From Olivibacter domesticus (GTDB lineage: Bacteria; Bacteroidota; Bacteroidia; Sphingobacteriales; Sphingobacteriaceae): 64,000 bases of DNA. Shown here one piece after another: positions 18,847-27,680 of the stretch (positions are counted from its first letter, which is position 1; each line of letters starts with the position of its first letter). The notes below the pieces were generated by a model. The model worked only from the letters and a program-made list of their open reading frames with translations, did not search any database and was not told where the DNA came from. The position numbers and the translations under genes were made by a program. The DNA is taken from NCBI RefSeq assembly GCF_900109575.1, contig NZ_FOAF01000006.1, positions 62,001 to 126,000 on the forward strand, given 5' to 3'.

Positions 18847-21800
18847 TTAAAATGTAACATCAAGCCCTAAAGAGAAAGTACGGGTAAACGGATACGCCCG
18901 GCCGTTGATATCTCCCGTTAGCTCACCCGAAGCCTGCTCCGGATCAATATAATCCGAACGCAGTTTGGTGGCAGTCCACAGATTTTCACCGCTCACAAAA
19001 ATTCTTGCACGGGTCAATTTGGCCTTCGCAATCAACTGCGCCGGTAAAGAGTATCCAATCGTTAAGTTTTTAAGGCGGATATACGCCAGGTCTTGTAAAT
19101 AACGATCATTCTTCACATTCAAGGCCCCCCGATCGTTGAGCGCATCATAGCCCCTCAGCAAAGGAAGGTAGGCATTTGGATTTTCCGGTGTCCAGATATC
19201 ATCCGTAAAATCTTGGGGAATAAACGAATAATACGGACGCGAGTAGGGTCCCCAGAATTTATCGGCATTATTACCCGGGTACCAATTCTGTTTTCCAATT
19301 CCCTGAAAAAACACCGACAGATCAAAGCCCCCCCAATTCGCTCCTAAGTTGATTCCAAAACGATAGCGCGGTAAAGTATTACCGATACGTTCCTGATCAC
19401 CTGGGTCATCCAGCGTATTCTTGCCATTGTTCACCACACCATCGCCATTTACATCTATAAATTTCACATCGCCCGCCTGCAAGTTTTTCCAATCGCCCGG
19501 AGCACCTAAACGTTGTTGATTAACGTAATCCTGGTTCACCACCTGCTGGTAATCTATCGCCTCTTGGTTTGATTGAAATAAACCTGCCACCCGATAGCCC
19601 CATATCTCCCCCAGCTCCTGGCCCACATAATAATTACTCAAAAGGTTACTTGGGTTATCAAAACGTGTAATTTCCGCTTTCGTATCCGAAAGCGCCAGTC
19701 CGACATTATAGCCAAAAGGCTTTCCACCCAATTGAGTCCTATCTTGCCAGCTTACCGACAGTTCCCAGCCCGTATTGCGCAAATCGCCCGCATTCTGCTT
19801 AGGAGTAGCCGCTCCATATACAGCAGGTAGCGTTTTACCCGGTATCAGCATATCCAGCGTATTACGCACATACCAATCGAACGTAGTAGACAAACGATTT
19901 TTGAAAGCACTGATATCAACACCAAAATTGGTTGTCTCTGCACGTTCCCAAGTAAGGAATGGCGATATAGGAACCGGAGATGATAAATACTGCATCCGCT
20001 TTCCATTCGAAATGATAGACAGATTACCGCGCGAGAGCAAGGGGATATAACCATATACGGCAGCCTCCTGCTGGTTACCCAGCGAGCCATAAGAAGCCCG
20101 TAATTTAAATTCATTGATGACCCTGTGTAATGGTTCAAAAAACGATTCCTCGCTCACACGCCATCCACCAGAGATGGACGGAAAGAAGCCGAAACGCTGT
20201 CCATTAGGAAACCGGGAAGTCCCATCATAACGGCCATTCAATTCTAGCAAGTACTTTCCCTTGTAATCATAGTTTAAGCGTCCGAAAAATCCCTGCAAAG
20301 CCCACGTATTCGCATTACCCGATACATCCATATCGCCCGTTCCCAGGTTAAGATCGTTCAGATCATCAGAGATCAGGTCTTTACGTTGTGCGTAGAGGCG
20401 CTTATAGCTTTGCAGTTCCTGGTTGTAGCCCGCCGTTAATTTAAAATTATGCTCACCAAGCGTTTCCTGATAATCGGCAAAAGCATTTAACACATGGTAA
20501 TCGGTACGGTAGTCGGTCTCCGTTAGCTGATCATTACCTAAGTATTCAATTACACCAGGGTAAACAGACCATGGCGCCTGCGTTCTCCTGCTAAACCAAT
20601 AAGTTGGATTAAAAGTATAGGCATAATTTCCAGTAATATGTAGTTTATCAGATAAGGTAAACACCGTACTGAAATTATTCACCAGCTCATATTCCTTCTC
20701 CCCATTTTTCGACTTTCCGTGCAGCAAATCGGCAAACACACCATCGCCCACCGTATAGTTATTCAGCTCCGTTCGATAGGTTGCTGTTCCATCCGGATTC
20801 ATCGGCACATACGAAGGCAGGGCATGCACGGTAATAGAAACAAAGTTCGAATTATCCTTATCAGGATCCACATTATTCTGCCAACCAGGGTAGGTGTAGT
20901 TCGCATAATTGAACTGCGTGTTATTCGTAATCGTTAACCACTTGGTTACCTCTGCCGATATCTTACCCCTTAAATTATATTTACGGAATTTGTCTTGCTG
21001 GAGCCGCATGATCCCATTTTTCTCATACATCCGCCCTGACACCAGAAAATCAACCTTTTCATTTCCACCCGTAAAGCTCAGGGAATGCTCCATCGATGTT
21101 TGCGTATCCCTGAACATCTCTTTCCACCAATCGGTATTTCCATAATAAACATATTGCTCACGTCCCTTTCTGTTGTCGATCACTACACTTGGTAAACTTT
21201 TATCCGTTTTACGCTTCAACAGTTCCGCATAATCCTCATCCGTATAACCCGTATAACTATTACCGGTAGCCCTTCTAAAGGCCTCATCATTCAGTATTGC
21301 TGCATCATAACCATCGGTAATGAAATCCGTTCGCACTGTTAAATCCGACCAGCCGAAATTATTGCCGTAATTCACGTTTATTTTCCCGGCACGGGCTCTT
21401 TTGGTGGTCACCAACATCACGCCGAAAGCACCACGGGCACCGTAGATGGCTGCCGCCGAGGCATCTTTCAATACCGATACACTTTCCACATCCCGCGGGT
21501 TAATGTTATTCAAATCTCCCGGTACACCATCAATCAAAATCAGTGGTGAAGCATTTTTACTGTTTATAGAAGCATAGCCTCTAATGTTCACCACACCCTC
21601 CGCTCCCGGCCTGCCATTATTAAAATTGATATTCAAGTTCGGTATTACCCCCTGTAAACCTTGCGTTACGTTGGCTATTGGTCGGTCATTAAGTGCCTTT
21701 GAATCGATCTGGCTAACAGCGCCTGTGAGGTTTACCTTTTTCTGCGTTCCGTACCCTACCACCACTACTTCATCTAGATCAGATCCTGAAGGTTCCATAC

Positions 21801-22131
21801 TGACGGATTGGTTTTGCTGCTCCCCTGCTTTCAGCGTAATATCAGCCACTTCCCTCTTTGCAAAACCTACATAAGAAAAAGTCAGTTTATAAGACCCTTG
21901 AGGCAAGTTTGTTAAAGCATATTTTCCGGTGGCGTCAGTCGCCACTGTTCGGCTGAGTTTAGCCTGTACATTAGTAGCAATAACCGAAACACCAGGTAGC
22001 GGTTGCCCTGTGTTATCCTTTACAATACCTTGAATGCTTGCAGCGCCTGTTTGTGCGCTTGATTGATAAAAAATAAGCATAAAAACAAGACATAACTTGA
22101 TCGTTACAATAGAAGTGATTGTTCTTTTCAT
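18847..22131 (-). CDS. SusC-like TonB-dependent receptor (pair 3), no STN domain
   Basis: 1094 residues: signal peptide to about residue 26 (cleavage near YQSSAQ), carboxypeptidase-regulatory-like domain (IQGIVKDNTGQPLPGVSVIA), TonB-box-like LDEVVVVGYGTQKK, plug with VVNIRGYASINSKNASPLIL, and a barrel ending in the aromatic-rich terminal strand FSLGLDVTF. There is no STN domain and no adjacent anti-sigma factor. The upstream spacer has repeated GTCTA/TAGAC half-sites that may be operators. Confidence 0.96.
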   Translation of the reverse strand: MKRTITSIVTIKLCLVFMLIFYQSSAQTGAASIQGIVKDNTGQPLPGVSVIATNVQAKLSRTVATDATGKYALTNLPQGSYKLTFSYVGFAKREVADITLKAGEQQNQSVSMEPSGSDLDEVVVVGYGTQKKVNLTGAVSQIDSKALNDRPIANVTQGLQGVIPNLNINFNNGRPGAEGVVNIRGYASINSKNASPLILIDGVPGDLNNINPRDVESVSVLKDASAAAIYGARGAFGVMLVTTKRARAGKINVNYGNNFGWSDLTVRTDFITDGYDAAILNDEAFRRATGNSYTGYTDEDYAELLKRKTDKSLPSVVIDNRKGREQYVYYGNTDWWKEMFRDTQTSMEHSLSFTGGNEKVDFLVSGRMYEKNGIMRLQQDKFRKYNLRGKISAEVTKWLTITNNTQFNYANYTYPGWQNNVDPDKDNSNFVSITVHALPSYVPMNPDGTATYRTELNNYTVGDGVFADLLHGKSKNGEKEYELVNNFSTVFTLSDKLHITGNYAYTFNPTYWFSRRTQAPWSVYPGVIEYLGNDQLTETDYRTDYHVLNAFADYQETLGEHNFKLTAGYNQELQSYKRLYAQRKDLISDDLNDLNLGTGDMDVSGNANTWALQGFFGRLNYDYKGKYLLELNGRYDGTSRFPNGQRFGFFPSISGGWRVSEESFFEPLHRVINEFKLRASYGSLGNQQEAAVYGYIPLLSRGNLSIISNGKRMQYLSSPVPISPFLTWERAETTNFGVDISAFKNRLSTTFDWYVRNTLDMLIPGKTLPAVYGAATPKQNAGDLRNTGWELSVSWQDRTQLGGKPFGYNVGLALSDTKAEITRFDNPSNLLSNYYVGQELGEIWGYRVAGLFQSNQEAIDYQQVVNQDYVNQQRLGAPGDWKNLQAGDVKFIDVNGDGVVNNGKNTLDDPGDQERIGNTLPRYRFGINLGANWGGFDLSVFFQGIGKQNWYPGNNADKFWGPYSRPYYSFIPQDFTDDIWTPENPNAYLPLLRGYDALNDRGALNVKNDRYLQDLAYIRLKNLTIGYSLPAQLIAKAKLTRARIFVSGENLWTATKLRSDYIDPEQASGELTGDINGRAYPFTRTFSLGLDVTF

Positions 22132-22480
22132 AATTCATAAATTTGGGTTCAAAGATGGTTTAAACTGAGGAATTGTAGATTAGACAACTATTAACTTTTT
22201 ATTATCAAAACCTATAAAATCACATCAATTCAGACAACAAAATAACTTGTTTTTAACAAAAAAATTAAAATGTTGCAAAATTATCATTTTTGATAAAAGG
22301 TGTTTTTAGACAAAAAAGAGTCTAAATGGCTTCTTTTTCTGTTACGCAATCGGTTGCATAAAAGGGTTTTTAAATACGAAAAAAAACATGCATGATCGTG
22401 CATGTTTGTAACATTAATTTAATATGATAAGTGTTTTGTTTTTGGTTTATATTCTAATTTTATACCTCCTACTTTTTCTT
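22132..22480. promoter_or_regulatory. AT-rich upstream region of SusC pair 3 with GTCTA half-sites
   Basis: Very AT-rich. On the minus strand TAATTTTG (near 22274-22281) fits the -7 consensus, but the -33 box is poorly placed. TTTAGAC-N8-GTCTAAA (about 22305-22326) is an inverted repeat, and further TAGAC/CAGAC half-sites lie near 22183 and 22232. The same GTCTA core recurs upstream of the peptide-export genes at 22892 and 23195. Regulatory meaning is inferred only from the recurrence. Confidence 0.35.
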
Positions 22481-22484
22481 GACA

Positions 22485-22855
22485 AAAAGTAGGCAAAAGT
22501 CAAGGCTTCATGGACTTCGCTAAAAACCAGCTTCCTCCTATGTTCTGTGGAGCCGTTCCGTTACACTCCACTTCACACAGAACTATCCCACCTCTTCCAA
22601 GCTGATTTTTTTAACGCTCATTCCATGAGGCCGGTCCTGCAAACGTGCCATAGCTCACCATTTCATTATCCCCAATATTGCCTTCACTCATAACGCACAA
22701 CTGGCAACTCACAACTAATAAAGGCAACTCAACGAAAGGCCGGTCGTGCATGCGTGCCATAGCTCATCATTGCACTACCCTCACAACTCGCAACTCACAA
22801 CTCACAACTAATACAGAGCAACTCATAACTGATAATCAGCAATTCATACCTAAAA
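22485..22855. repeat. Dispersed intergenic repeat with a 109-bp imperfect tandem unit
   Basis: Starts with a segment around CAAGGC-TCA-GG-TTCGCTAAAAA that recurs near 34362. A unit starting GGCCGGTC at 22629 repeats from 22738 (109-base spacing) with GTGCCATAGCTCA in both copies. The region then dissolves into many short CAACTCACAACT-like words also found at 34450-34550. No coding frame is credible. It looks like a multicopy intergenic repeat family typical of this group of genomes (inference from two copies in this window). Confidence 0.65.
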
Positions 22856-22887
22856 TAACCCGGAATTAAAAAATACCAGAATTCAGG

Positions 22888-22920
22888 TATTGTCTAGCGA
22901 AATGAGATTAACTAATTTAG
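22888..22920 (+). promoter_or_regulatory. Putative promoter of the peptide-export operon
   Basis: TTG at 22890-22892 and TAATTTAG at 22913-22920 are separated by 20 bases, close to the TTG-N19-21-TAnnTTTG pattern of Bacteroidota promoters (one mismatch). A hairpin AATACC/GGTATT spans the upstream edge (22872-22891). The first peptide gene starts about 55 bases downstream. Confidence 0.4.
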
Positions 22921-22974
22921 CTATTCACAAACGTGAAGCTTTTTTATAAACTGTTAATTTTAAATCTTTAAACT

Positions 22975-23160
22975 ATGAAAGCACAAGCAGAGAACAACCA
23001 GATTTCAATCAACTCGGAGTCAAAAAGCTTAACAGAACAACTCACTCCATTAGATACCGACGTTTTATACACAACGTATGGTGGCTCCATTTTACCTTCG
23101 GCGCCCGAAATTTATGATTCCATTGTAGATTTCGTTAGGCGAGGCATAAAGGCATTGTAG
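22975..23160 (+). CDS. Small peptide with possible double-glycine leader, first gene of the export locus
   Basis: 61 residues. Gly36-Gly37 (in LYTTYGG) would give a 37-residue leader and a 24-residue amphipathic product that starts SILPSAPEIYD and ends RRGIKAL. It lies 110 bases before the HlyD-type gene and shares its strand. The leader lacks the Glu-Leu-Ser...Glu-Glu pattern seen in the two peptides at the other end of the locus, so cleavage by the C39 peptidase is only plausible. It could be a secreted signal, an unusual bacteriocin or a non-processed accessory peptide. It matches no family I know. Confidence 0.65.
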   Translation: MKAQAENNQISINSESKSLTEQLTPLDTDVLYTTYGGSILPSAPEIYDSIVDFVRRGIKAL

Positions 23161-23224
23161 TAAATAAGCAATTTCTTTTTTTATTAAACGTATTGTCTAA
23201 CAATTTCAGGGCAATGATCATTAA

Positions 23225-23254
23225 GCCTGCCTAAAGGGTATCTTTTGGGCGGGC
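23225..23254 (+). terminator. Intercistronic hairpin between small peptide and HlyD genes
   Basis: GCCTGCCTAAAG pairs with CTTTTGGGCGGGC (two G-T pairs) around a short loop, followed by AT-rich sequence. It probably acts as a leaky terminator or mRNA-stabilising stem that keeps peptide message above transporter message (inference). Confidence 0.5.
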
Positions 23255-23270
23255 AATAATATTTCTTACC

Positions 23271-24455
23271 ATGAGCAAAAAGTTGATTTTTCCTGTAGAT
23301 ATAGTTGAGTACACTACAGAGCAGCATTTCTTTGAGCATAATAACAGCAGTAAAATTATTTACCTGACGGTGCTCTTAGCCATTGTAGCTGCATTTACAT
23401 CCCTTTTTTTTCTTCGGGCAAGTGTCAGCGTCAATGGGGGAGGTATTCTTACTTCTGTCAATGAAAGGAACACTATAAAGGCGCCTGCATCAGGAAGGAT
23501 AGATCAGGTTTATATCAAACTCAACCAAGAAGTAAAAGCAGGGGACACCTTATTTAGTATACAAACCAACATTTTAGAAGAGCAATCGGATTATTTAGTC
23601 AAACGAAAAGCAGAGTTGCACCAACGTATTGTCGACCTCCAGAAACTTACGCAATTAGGTGCTACCATCCACACTACAAAAAATATATCCCTGTTATCGC
23701 CCGTATATAGACAGCAATTCAATCTTTATCGGCAGCAGCATCTCGAAGCACATTTACAATTAGAAAACGCGCGCACCATTTATCAACGTAATAAAATTCT
23801 GCACGACAGAAAAGTTTTATCCGACGCCGAATTTGATAAATTCAATTTTGACTACAAAACAGCGCTTAGTAAGCAAAAACTCTTAGACGAACAGCAGGTC
23901 AGCCAATGGCATACCGATCTCAACGATCTCCAAACTGAATTAATGGACCTATCCTCTCAAAACGAAAAATTTAAACAAGAGCGAGATCTATATACCGTAA
24001 GAGCTCCCATTGATGGTTCTGTGCAACAGCTAAATGGTATCTCGTCCGGCAGTTTTGTTTCTTTGGGAGAATCAGTAGCCGAACTATCCCCTAGCTCAGG
24101 GCTCATTGCTACCGTAAATGTTGCTCCAAAAGACATCGGTTTATTGCAGCTAAATATGCCGGTAAACATTCAGGTCGACGCTTTTAACTATAACGAATGG
24201 GGGATGGCCAAAGCCAGCGTCATTGACATTTCAAAAGACGTTTATATCGACCAAGATCGTACGCCTACGTTTCAGGTTAAATGTAAACTCAAAAAACATT
24301 CGCTGTATTTAATGAACGGTTATGAAGGTCGCTTAAAGAAAGGTATGAGTTTTCAAGCCAGGTTTCAGGTTACCAAACGCACACTTTTCCAATTGCTTTA
24401 CGACAAAGTTGACGATTGGCTGAACCCCGCGAAAAGAAGCTCTTCCGCTGTATAA
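23271..24455 (+). CDS. HlyD-family periplasmic adaptor of a peptide exporter
   Basis: 394 residues. Cytoplasmic N-terminus, one membrane helix at about 30-50 (IIYLTVLLAIVAAFTSLFFL), lipoyl-like half-domains (KAPASGRIDQVYIKLNQEVKAGD near 70, VRAPIDGSVQQLNGISSG near 245), a long helical hairpin between them, and a beta-barrel region to about 375. This is the membrane-fusion partner that links the ABC transporter encoded 18 bases downstream to an outer-membrane channel. No TolC-like gene is present, so a TolC from elsewhere must be used. Confidence 0.94.
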   Translation: MSKKLIFPVDIVEYTTEQHFFEHNNSSKIIYLTVLLAIVAAFTSLFFLRASVSVNGGGILTSVNERNTIKAPASGRIDQVYIKLNQEVKAGDTLFSIQTNILEEQSDYLVKRKAELHQRIVDLQKLTQLGATIHTTKNISLLSPVYRQQFNLYRQQHLEAHLQLENARTIYQRNKILHDRKVLSDAEFDKFNFDYKTALSKQKLLDEQQVSQWHTDLNDLQTELMDLSSQNEKFKQERDLYTVRAPIDGSVQQLNGISSGSFVSLGESVAELSPSSGLIATVNVAPKDIGLLQLNMPVNIQVDAFNYNEWGMAKASVIDISKDVYIDQDRTPTFQVKCKLKKHSLYLMNGYEGRLKKGMSFQARFQVTKRTLFQLLYDKVDDWLNPAKRSSSAV

Positions 24456-24473
24456 AACTAAAATGTCTCTACC

Positions 24474-26642
24474 ATGAAAAAAATAAAAGTTAAGCAGCAT
24501 GACATTACCGATTGCGGCGCAGCCTGTCTCGTTTCAGTCGCCGCTTTCCATAAGCTCAAGCTTCCCATTGCAAGAATTCGGCAGCTCGCAAATACCGATA
24601 AAAAAGGCACCAATGTGATGGGCATGATCCAAGCCGCCAACAAAATTGGCTTCACCGCAAAAGGCGTCAAAGGCCCCTTCGATAGTCTCTTTAAAATACC
24701 GCTACCCGCTATCGCTCATATGGTGCTTAAAAATGGCCTGCATCATTATGTAGTGATTTACAAAGCAACTGAAAAGTACATAGAAATTATGGATCCGGGC
24801 GATGGCCAGCTTCATCGGCTAACACATAAAGATTTTCAAGAACAATGGAGTGGCATACTCCTTCTGTTGGCTCCCGGAGAAGAGTTTACAGCCCGTACCG
24901 AAACGGTTTCTATTACCAGTAGATTCCTGTTCTTGTTAAAACCGCATCGTTCCACGCTACTTCAGGTACTTTTCGGTTCAGTTGTGTACACCATATTAGG
25001 CTTGTCGACAGCCATCTTTGTACAAAAAGTTGTAGATCAAGTGTTGCCCAATGAAAACCTTAATCTCCTTAATCTGATGGGCGTCATTATGGTTGTACTC
25101 CTCCTGCTCCAGTTTTTTATCAATCATTCCAAAACGATTTTCACGTTAAAAAGCGGCCAGCAGATTGATGCACGCTTAATATTGGGTTACTATAAACACC
25201 TACTCCGTCTTCCGCAACAATTCTTTGATACCATGCGTGTAGGAGAAATCATCTCCCGTATAAACGACGCCGTTAAAATCAGAACCTTCATTAACGATGT
25301 ATTGGTAAATTTTGCGGTGAATATATTCATCGTTATCTTCTCCTTTCTCTTGATGTTCACCTATTACTGGAAGCTGGCCTTAATTATGATTGTACTGATT
25401 CCGATTTACTGTATTATCTATTACATTTCAGACCGGCTGAATAAGAAAACGCAAAGGGCTTTGATGGAACATACAGCAGACCTGGAAACCCAGCTCGTGG
25501 AATCGGTCAACGCAGCAGGCACCATCAAACGTTTCGGATTGGAAGATTTTGCGAATATCAAAACCGAGAACAGGTTTATTAAGCTTTTGCAAACCGTTTA
25601 TCGTTCTTCCGTGAATGCCCTCTGGATCACCAATACAAGCAGTTTTTTCTCCGGGTTATTTACGGTTATTCTTTTATGGGCCGGCGCAAACTTTGTTATC
25701 ACCGGGCATATAACACCGGGAGAACTCCTCTCGTTCTACGCCATAATAGGCTACTTCACTTCCCCTGTAAGTAATCTTATTGGCATGAACCGCAGCATAC
25801 AAGATGCTGTGATAGCGGCCGACCGGCTTTTTGAAATCATGGATTTAGAACGCGAAGAGCAGGAAAACAAAGCCATTTTATATCCAGAAGACATCGGCGA
25901 TATTACATTTAAAGACGTCAGCTTTCGTTATGGATCACGGGCACCCGTATTTGAGCATCTCCATTTGCATATTAAAAAAGGCCATGTTACCGCCATTGTA
26001 GGCGAAAGCGGTTCCGGAAAAACAACCATACTATCGCTACTTCAACGCATATATCCCATACAAGAAGGCGGTATATTTATTGGGCAGCTAGACATTAAAT
26101 ATATAACCACCGAAAGCCTCCGGCAAGCAATCGCCGTTGTTCCGCAACACATCGATCTTTTTGCAGGAAATGTAATAGAGAACATCGCAGTAGGTGATCT
26201 CTCGCCAAACATCAATCGCATGATAGAGATCTGTAACACTCTTGGCATCATGCCATTTATAGAGAAGCTACCCGGCGGTTTTGACACCTATTTAGGAGAA
26301 AATGGCACGGCTTTATCTGGCGGACAACGGCAGCGCTTAGCCATCGCAAGAGCCCTATACAGAAATCCCGAAATCCTGATCCTTGATGAAGCCACCTCCT
26401 CCTTAGATTCCTCCTCCGAGCAGTATATACAAGAAGCCGTTGCACAGCTCCGCAATCAGGGGAAAACTATCATTTTAATTGCCCACCGGTTAAGTACTGT
26501 GATAAATGCCGACAAGATTATCGTCATGCAGAACGGTCAGGTAACAGAGCAGGGCTCCCACCAGGCACTCATGGAAAAAAGGGCTGCCTATTACAAGATG
26601 TGGCAACCACAAACACCTTTCTTACAAGATAACGTAGTATAA
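24474..26642 (+). CDS. Peptidase-containing ABC transporter (C39 bacteriocin-type exporter)
   Basis: 722 residues, normal for the class. C39 cysteine-peptidase domain about 1-135: oxyanion Gln8, catalytic Cys14 (DITDCGAAC), His91 (GLHHYVVIY) and Asp107 (EIMDPGDG). Membrane domain about 155-440 with six helices. ATPase domain with Walker A GESGSGKTT at 510, signature LSGGQRQR at 614, Walker B ILILDEATSSLD near 636 and the H-loop in IAHRLST. It should cleave after double-glycine leaders and export the core peptide. The matching leaders are encoded at 27075 and 27321. All catalytic residues are present, so it should be active. Confidence 0.97.
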   Translation: MKKIKVKQHDITDCGAACLVSVAAFHKLKLPIARIRQLANTDKKGTNVMGMIQAANKIGFTAKGVKGPFDSLFKIPLPAIAHMVLKNGLHHYVVIYKATEKYIEIMDPGDGQLHRLTHKDFQEQWSGILLLLAPGEEFTARTETVSITSRFLFLLKPHRSTLLQVLFGSVVYTILGLSTAIFVQKVVDQVLPNENLNLLNLMGVIMVVLLLLQFFINHSKTIFTLKSGQQIDARLILGYYKHLLRLPQQFFDTMRVGEIISRINDAVKIRTFINDVLVNFAVNIFIVIFSFLLMFTYYWKLALIMIVLIPIYCIIYYISDRLNKKTQRALMEHTADLETQLVESVNAAGTIKRFGLEDFANIKTENRFIKLLQTVYRSSVNALWITNTSSFFSGLFTVILLWAGANFVITGHITPGELLSFYAIIGYFTSPVSNLIGMNRSIQDAVIAADRLFEIMDLEREEQENKAILYPEDIGDITFKDVSFRYGSRAPVFEHLHLHIKKGHVTAIVGESGSGKTTILSLLQRIYPIQEGGIFIGQLDIKYITTESLRQAIAVVPQHIDLFAGNVIENIAVGDLSPNINRMIEICNTLGIMPFIEKLPGGFDTYLGENGTALSGGQRQRLAIARALYRNPEILILDEATSSLDSSSEQYIQEAVAQLRNQGKTIILIAHRLSTVINADKIIVMQNGQVTEQGSHQALMEKRAAYYKMWQPQTPFLQDNVV

Positions 26643-26673
26643 TAATAATCCGATACAAATTAAAAAAGATCCT

Positions 26674-26991
26674 ATGAAGTTATTTATGTATATCGATCGG
26701 GTAAACCGGTTACACGAGTTAATCAAAAGGAAAAGTACAGGAAAGCCCGAGACCTTAGCCAAGAAATTAAATTTATCCGTTTCCAGAGTGTATCAGATTA
26801 TTGAGGAGCTAAAACTTATGCAAGTTCCCATTGCCTATTCCCGTACCATACAAAGCTATTATTATACCAATGATTATGAAGTACTCATAGATGTACAGCT
26901 ACGTCCGCTCGAAGAAAAAGAGCACTATCATACCAGTGGAGGAGGTTTTCAAAAAATTCATACATTATTGCTCCCTACAATTTTATTATAG
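26674..26991 (+). CDS. Small winged-helix/HTH protein in the peptide-export locus
   Basis: 105 residues. An N-terminal HTH_11-like winged helix (residues about 8-55, with GKPETLAKKLNLSVSRVYQI) is followed by a wing around YYYTNDYEVLIDV and a short tail. It lies 31 bases after the transporter gene and 83 bases before the first double-glycine peptide gene, so it is a likely local regulator of the peptide genes (inference). It has no ligand-binding domain, so how it senses anything is unclear. Confidence 0.78.
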   Translation: MKLFMYIDRVNRLHELIKRKSTGKPETLAKKLNLSVSRVYQIIEELKLMQVPIAYSRTIQSYYYTNDYEVLIDVQLRPLEEKEHYHTSGGGFQKIHTLLLPTILL

Positions 26992-27009
26992 TGAAAGGTT
27001 TTACCTTGG

Positions 27010-27056
27010 GTTTGTTAAATCACAGTCAAACCCCGGGCTATAATCGGGATGGTTAA
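27010..27056 (+). promoter_or_regulatory. Stem-loops in front of the double-glycine peptide genes
   Basis: GGGTTTG (27010-27016) pairs with CAAACCC (27029-27035). The second arm overlaps a further possible stem (CCCG/CGGG, 27034-27052), so two exclusive folds are possible. Such a switch or terminator could separate peptide expression from the transporter genes. No clear -7 element is seen here. Confidence 0.4.
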
Positions 27057-27074
27057 ACTTTAAAAAAATACATT

Positions 27075-27278
27075 ATGAAAACAATGGAAATGGAAAATTT
27101 TGGCGTTCAGGAGCTGAGCTTAACAGAAATGGAAGAAAACACAGGCGGTTTATTTCCTTTAGTAATCGGAGGTATCGTTATCACTGCTAAAGCAGCAGGT
27201 TGGATCGGAGCAGGAGTAGCCGCTGCCGGTATCTTCGGAGCAGGTGCTTATGTAGGCTACAGATCAGCTGCAGAATAA
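27075..27278 (+). CDS. Double-glycine leader peptide, class II bacteriocin-like
   Basis: 67 residues. Leader of 25 residues ending EENTGG, with the ELSLTEME pattern recognised by C39 peptidases. The 42-residue core is very rich in Gly and Ala (GWIGAGVAAAGIFGAGAYVG), with several GxxxG motifs as in helix-helix packing two-peptide bacteriocins, and ends YRSAAE. It is presumably processed and exported by the transporter encoded upstream. The target or function (antibacterial or signalling) is unknown. Confidence 0.82.
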   Translation: MKTMEMENFGVQELSLTEMEENTGGLFPLVIGGIVITAKAAGWIGAGVAAAGIFGAGAYVGYRSAAE

Positions 27279-27320
27279 TAATTATTTTGTTTAATCGTTA
27301 ATAAAATATTAGATTTAATT

Positions 27321-27509
27321 ATGGAAGCACTATCATTGGATTTAAACAAGATTGGCTTAACAGAACTTTCCATCGAGGAACGAGAAGAAGTTCAAGGAGG
27401 ACTAATATTGGCCCCATTCCTTGCTATAGGAGCTGCTGCTGCCGCTGGCGTAGCTATATACGAAGCCGGTAAAGCCACTGGTGAGTTCATTTATTATGTA
27501 ACACATTAA
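27321..27509 (+). CDS. Double-glycine leader peptide with GEFIYYVTH tail
   Basis: 62 residues. The 27-residue leader (GLTELSIEEREEVQGG at its end) closely parallels the leader of the previous peptide. The 35-residue core starts LILAPFLAIG, is Ala-rich, carries GKATG and ends GEFIYYVTH. That tail is repeated in the next small gene. The pairing of two leader-bearing hydrophobic peptides fits a two-peptide bacteriocin, but this is not proven. Confidence 0.82.
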   Translation: MEALSLDLNKIGLTELSIEEREEVQGGLILAPFLAIGAAAAAGVAIYEAGKATGEFIYYVTH

Positions 27510-27521
27510 TAATATTGAATT

Positions 27522-27647
27522 ATGGAAAAGTATGCATATTTATTAGAAAACAAGTTCATTAAAATCGCCTTAGTGGGTCTCTCAATCTATTTTATTTTTA
27601 GGTTAGGAAAGAGCTTTGGAGAGTTCTTGTACTACGTAACCCACTAG
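27522..27647 (+). CDS. Leaderless 41-residue membrane peptide sharing the YYVTH tail
   Basis: Begins MEKYAYLLENKFIKIALVG, has one hydrophobic helix (about 12-28, IKIALVGLSIYFIF) and ends GKSFGEFLYYVTH. This matches the tail of the preceding peptide at 11 of 13 residues or conservatively, whereas most codons differ by synonymous changes (for example TAT/TAC, ACA/ACC, CAT/CAC). It has no double glycine, so it should not be a C39 substrate. It starts 12 bases after the previous stop and is followed by a terminator, so it is co-transcribed. Possible roles are a membrane immunity peptide that mimics the exported peptide, or a pore partner (inference). Confidence 0.72.
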   Translation: MEKYAYLLENKFIKIALVGLSIYFIFRLGKSFGEFLYYVTH

Positions 27648-27680
27648 TTTAATATGCGAATATAATTTTCCAACCTTTTT

